A DNA stretch of 64,000 nucleotides from Flagellimonas pelagia (GTDB lineage Bacteria; Bacteroidota; Bacteroidia; Flavobacteriales; Flavobacteriaceae). Every line of letters begins with the position of its first letter. The stretch's first letter is position 1. The notes below the pieces were generated by a model. It saw only the letters and a program-made list of their open reading frames with translations. It had not been told where the DNA came from and did not search any database. This document shows positions 63,409 to 64,000 of this stretch, one piece after another. The position numbers were made by a program, and so were the translations under genes. The stretch covers positions 434,001-498,000 of the forward strand of contig NZ_QXFI01000026.1 of NCBI RefSeq assembly GCF_003584135.1, read 5' to 3'.

Positions 63409-64000
63409 TTAATTATTTTTTGAGTACCCCACAGCCTCACCGATCAAGGTGGCCGAAGTACATTCATTGATCTTTACGTTGACAAAATCGCCCACTTGGT
63501 AGTGTTCCTTTGGAAATACCACCACAGTGTTCTGCGAATTTCGACCCATCCAGTGGGCGTCGGATTTTTTGGAAGGTCCTTCGATAAGCACCTCTTCAAC
63601 CTTGCCCAAGTGTTCTTGGGTTCTGAAGTGGCTATGTTTTTGCTGCAGGTCGATGATTTCACGAAGACGTCTTTTCTTGGTTTCTTCGGGAACATCATCC
63701 TCCATTTTGCGTTCTGCCAAGGTTCCGGGTCTTTCAGAATAGGCGAACATAAAACCGAAATCGTATTTTACGTATTCCATAAGGCTCAACGTATCCTGAT
63801 GATCTTCTTCCGTCTCCGTCGGGAATCCGGTGATCATGTCTTGGCTAATGGCACAATCGGGGATCATTTTTCTGATGTTGTCGATCAGTTCAAAATATTC
63901 CTCGCGGGTGTGAAGACGGTTCATCTCCTTCAAAATCCTATTGCTACCGCTTTGAACGGGCAAATGGATGTATTTGCAGATATTGTCATATTTGGCCATG
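63409..64000 (-). CDS. miaB: tRNA-2-methylthio-N6-dimethylallyladenosine synthase (N-terminus outside the window)
   Basis: About 196 C-terminal residues are visible and the frame stays open at the window edge. They include part of the radical-SAM domain (YIHLPVQSGSNRILKEMNRLHTREEY, CAISQDMITGFPTETEEDH, FMFAYSERPGT) and a C-terminal TRAM domain (NSQNTVVVFPKEHYQVGDFVNVKINECTSATLIGEAVGY). The enzyme adds a methylthio group to i6A37 of tRNAs reading UNN codons, including tRNA-Phe. The first cluster-binding cysteines lie outside the window. Confidence 0.9.
   Translation of the reverse strand, partial: MAKYDNICKYIHLPVQSGSNRILKEMNRLHTREEYFELIDNIRKMIPDCAISQDMITGFPTETEEDHQDTLSLMEYVKYDFGFMFAYSERPGTLAERKMEDDVPEETKKRRLREIIDLQQKHSHFRTQEHLGKVEEVLIEGPSKKSDAHWMGRNSQNTVVVFPKEHYQVGDFVNVKINECTSATLIGEAVGYSKNN

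Overview
The window is a 64 kb piece of a Bacteroidota chromosome, most probably a member of the Flavobacteriaceae. The signs are a SusC/SusD pair, Bacteroidota-type promoter boxes (TAnnTTTG at -7), a GYDIA-type GHMP kinase next to a class II HMG-CoA reductase, a bacterial GH3-family enzyme, an HYC_CC_PP copper-region protein, and the gene order purH-mreB-mreC-mreD-mrdA-rodA. I saw no insertion sequences, prophage genes, CRISPR arrays or rRNA. There is one tRNA (tRNA-Phe, GAA). Genes are tightly packed, and only one gene-free stretch exceeds 300 bases (21013-21425).

Layout. 1-6.7 kb: the 3' end of a GH3-family gene, a membrane-anchored HExxH peptidase, a small outer-membrane-type protein, cardiolipin synthase, two tiny stress-type envelope proteins (one only 53 residues), a SRAP-like protein lacking key catalytic residues, an AraC-type regulator and an orphan gene. 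6.8-14.8 kb: tRNA-Phe, coaX, an outer-membrane protein, a TPR protein, lptC, a small membrane protein, a CNNM/CBS protein and a PpiD-type prolyl isomerase, an envelope-biogenesis run. 14.9-22.1 kb: a hypothetical gene, a SusC/SusD/lipoprotein uptake locus and a short membrane-bound AraC regulator. 22.2-25.2 kb: a subclass B1 metallo-beta-lactamase in an apparent operon with two mevalonate-pathway genes. 25.3-29.1 kb: a DPP-IV peptidase followed by a POT peptide transporter, a likely peptide-feeding pair. 29-34.3 kb: comEC, an NlpC/P60 lipoprotein, lpxB, a four-helix-bundle protein, a membrane protein and surE. 34.5-38.5 kb: the tail-specific protease Prc, a bestrophin and a secreted nuclease. 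38.5-46.3 kb: the rod-shape operon led by purH, and a GAF protein. 46.4-57.8 kb: a copper/silver resistance cluster. 57.9-64 kb: a 31-residue basic peptide gene, groEL/groES, secG, a TPR-like protein, lptE, a sigma-54 activator and the 3' part of miaB.

How the genes work together. The copper cluster encodes a complete export route. A CopA-type ATPase would clear the cytoplasm, and a CusA/CusB/CusC-like tripartite pump would clear the periplasm. The CusA homologue keeps the three methionines of the metal-binding triad. Four copies of a Cys/Met/His heavy-metal-binding motif are spread over the ATPase, the adaptor and a small lipoprotein. The likely controller is a small protein joining an HMA-like CxxC segment to an AraC-type helix-turn-helix. 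LptC, LptE, LpxB, PpiD, SurE and Prc serve outer-membrane and LPS biogenesis; the Mre/PBP2/RodA set builds the lateral wall.

The observations I rate highest are the B1 beta-lactamase in a mevalonate operon, the HMA-AraC copper regulator, the SRAP-like protein without Cys2 or its Glu, and the minimal two-helix AraC regulator beside the SusCD locus. No wholly new multi-gene system is evident. All family calls come from reading motifs, without database searches.
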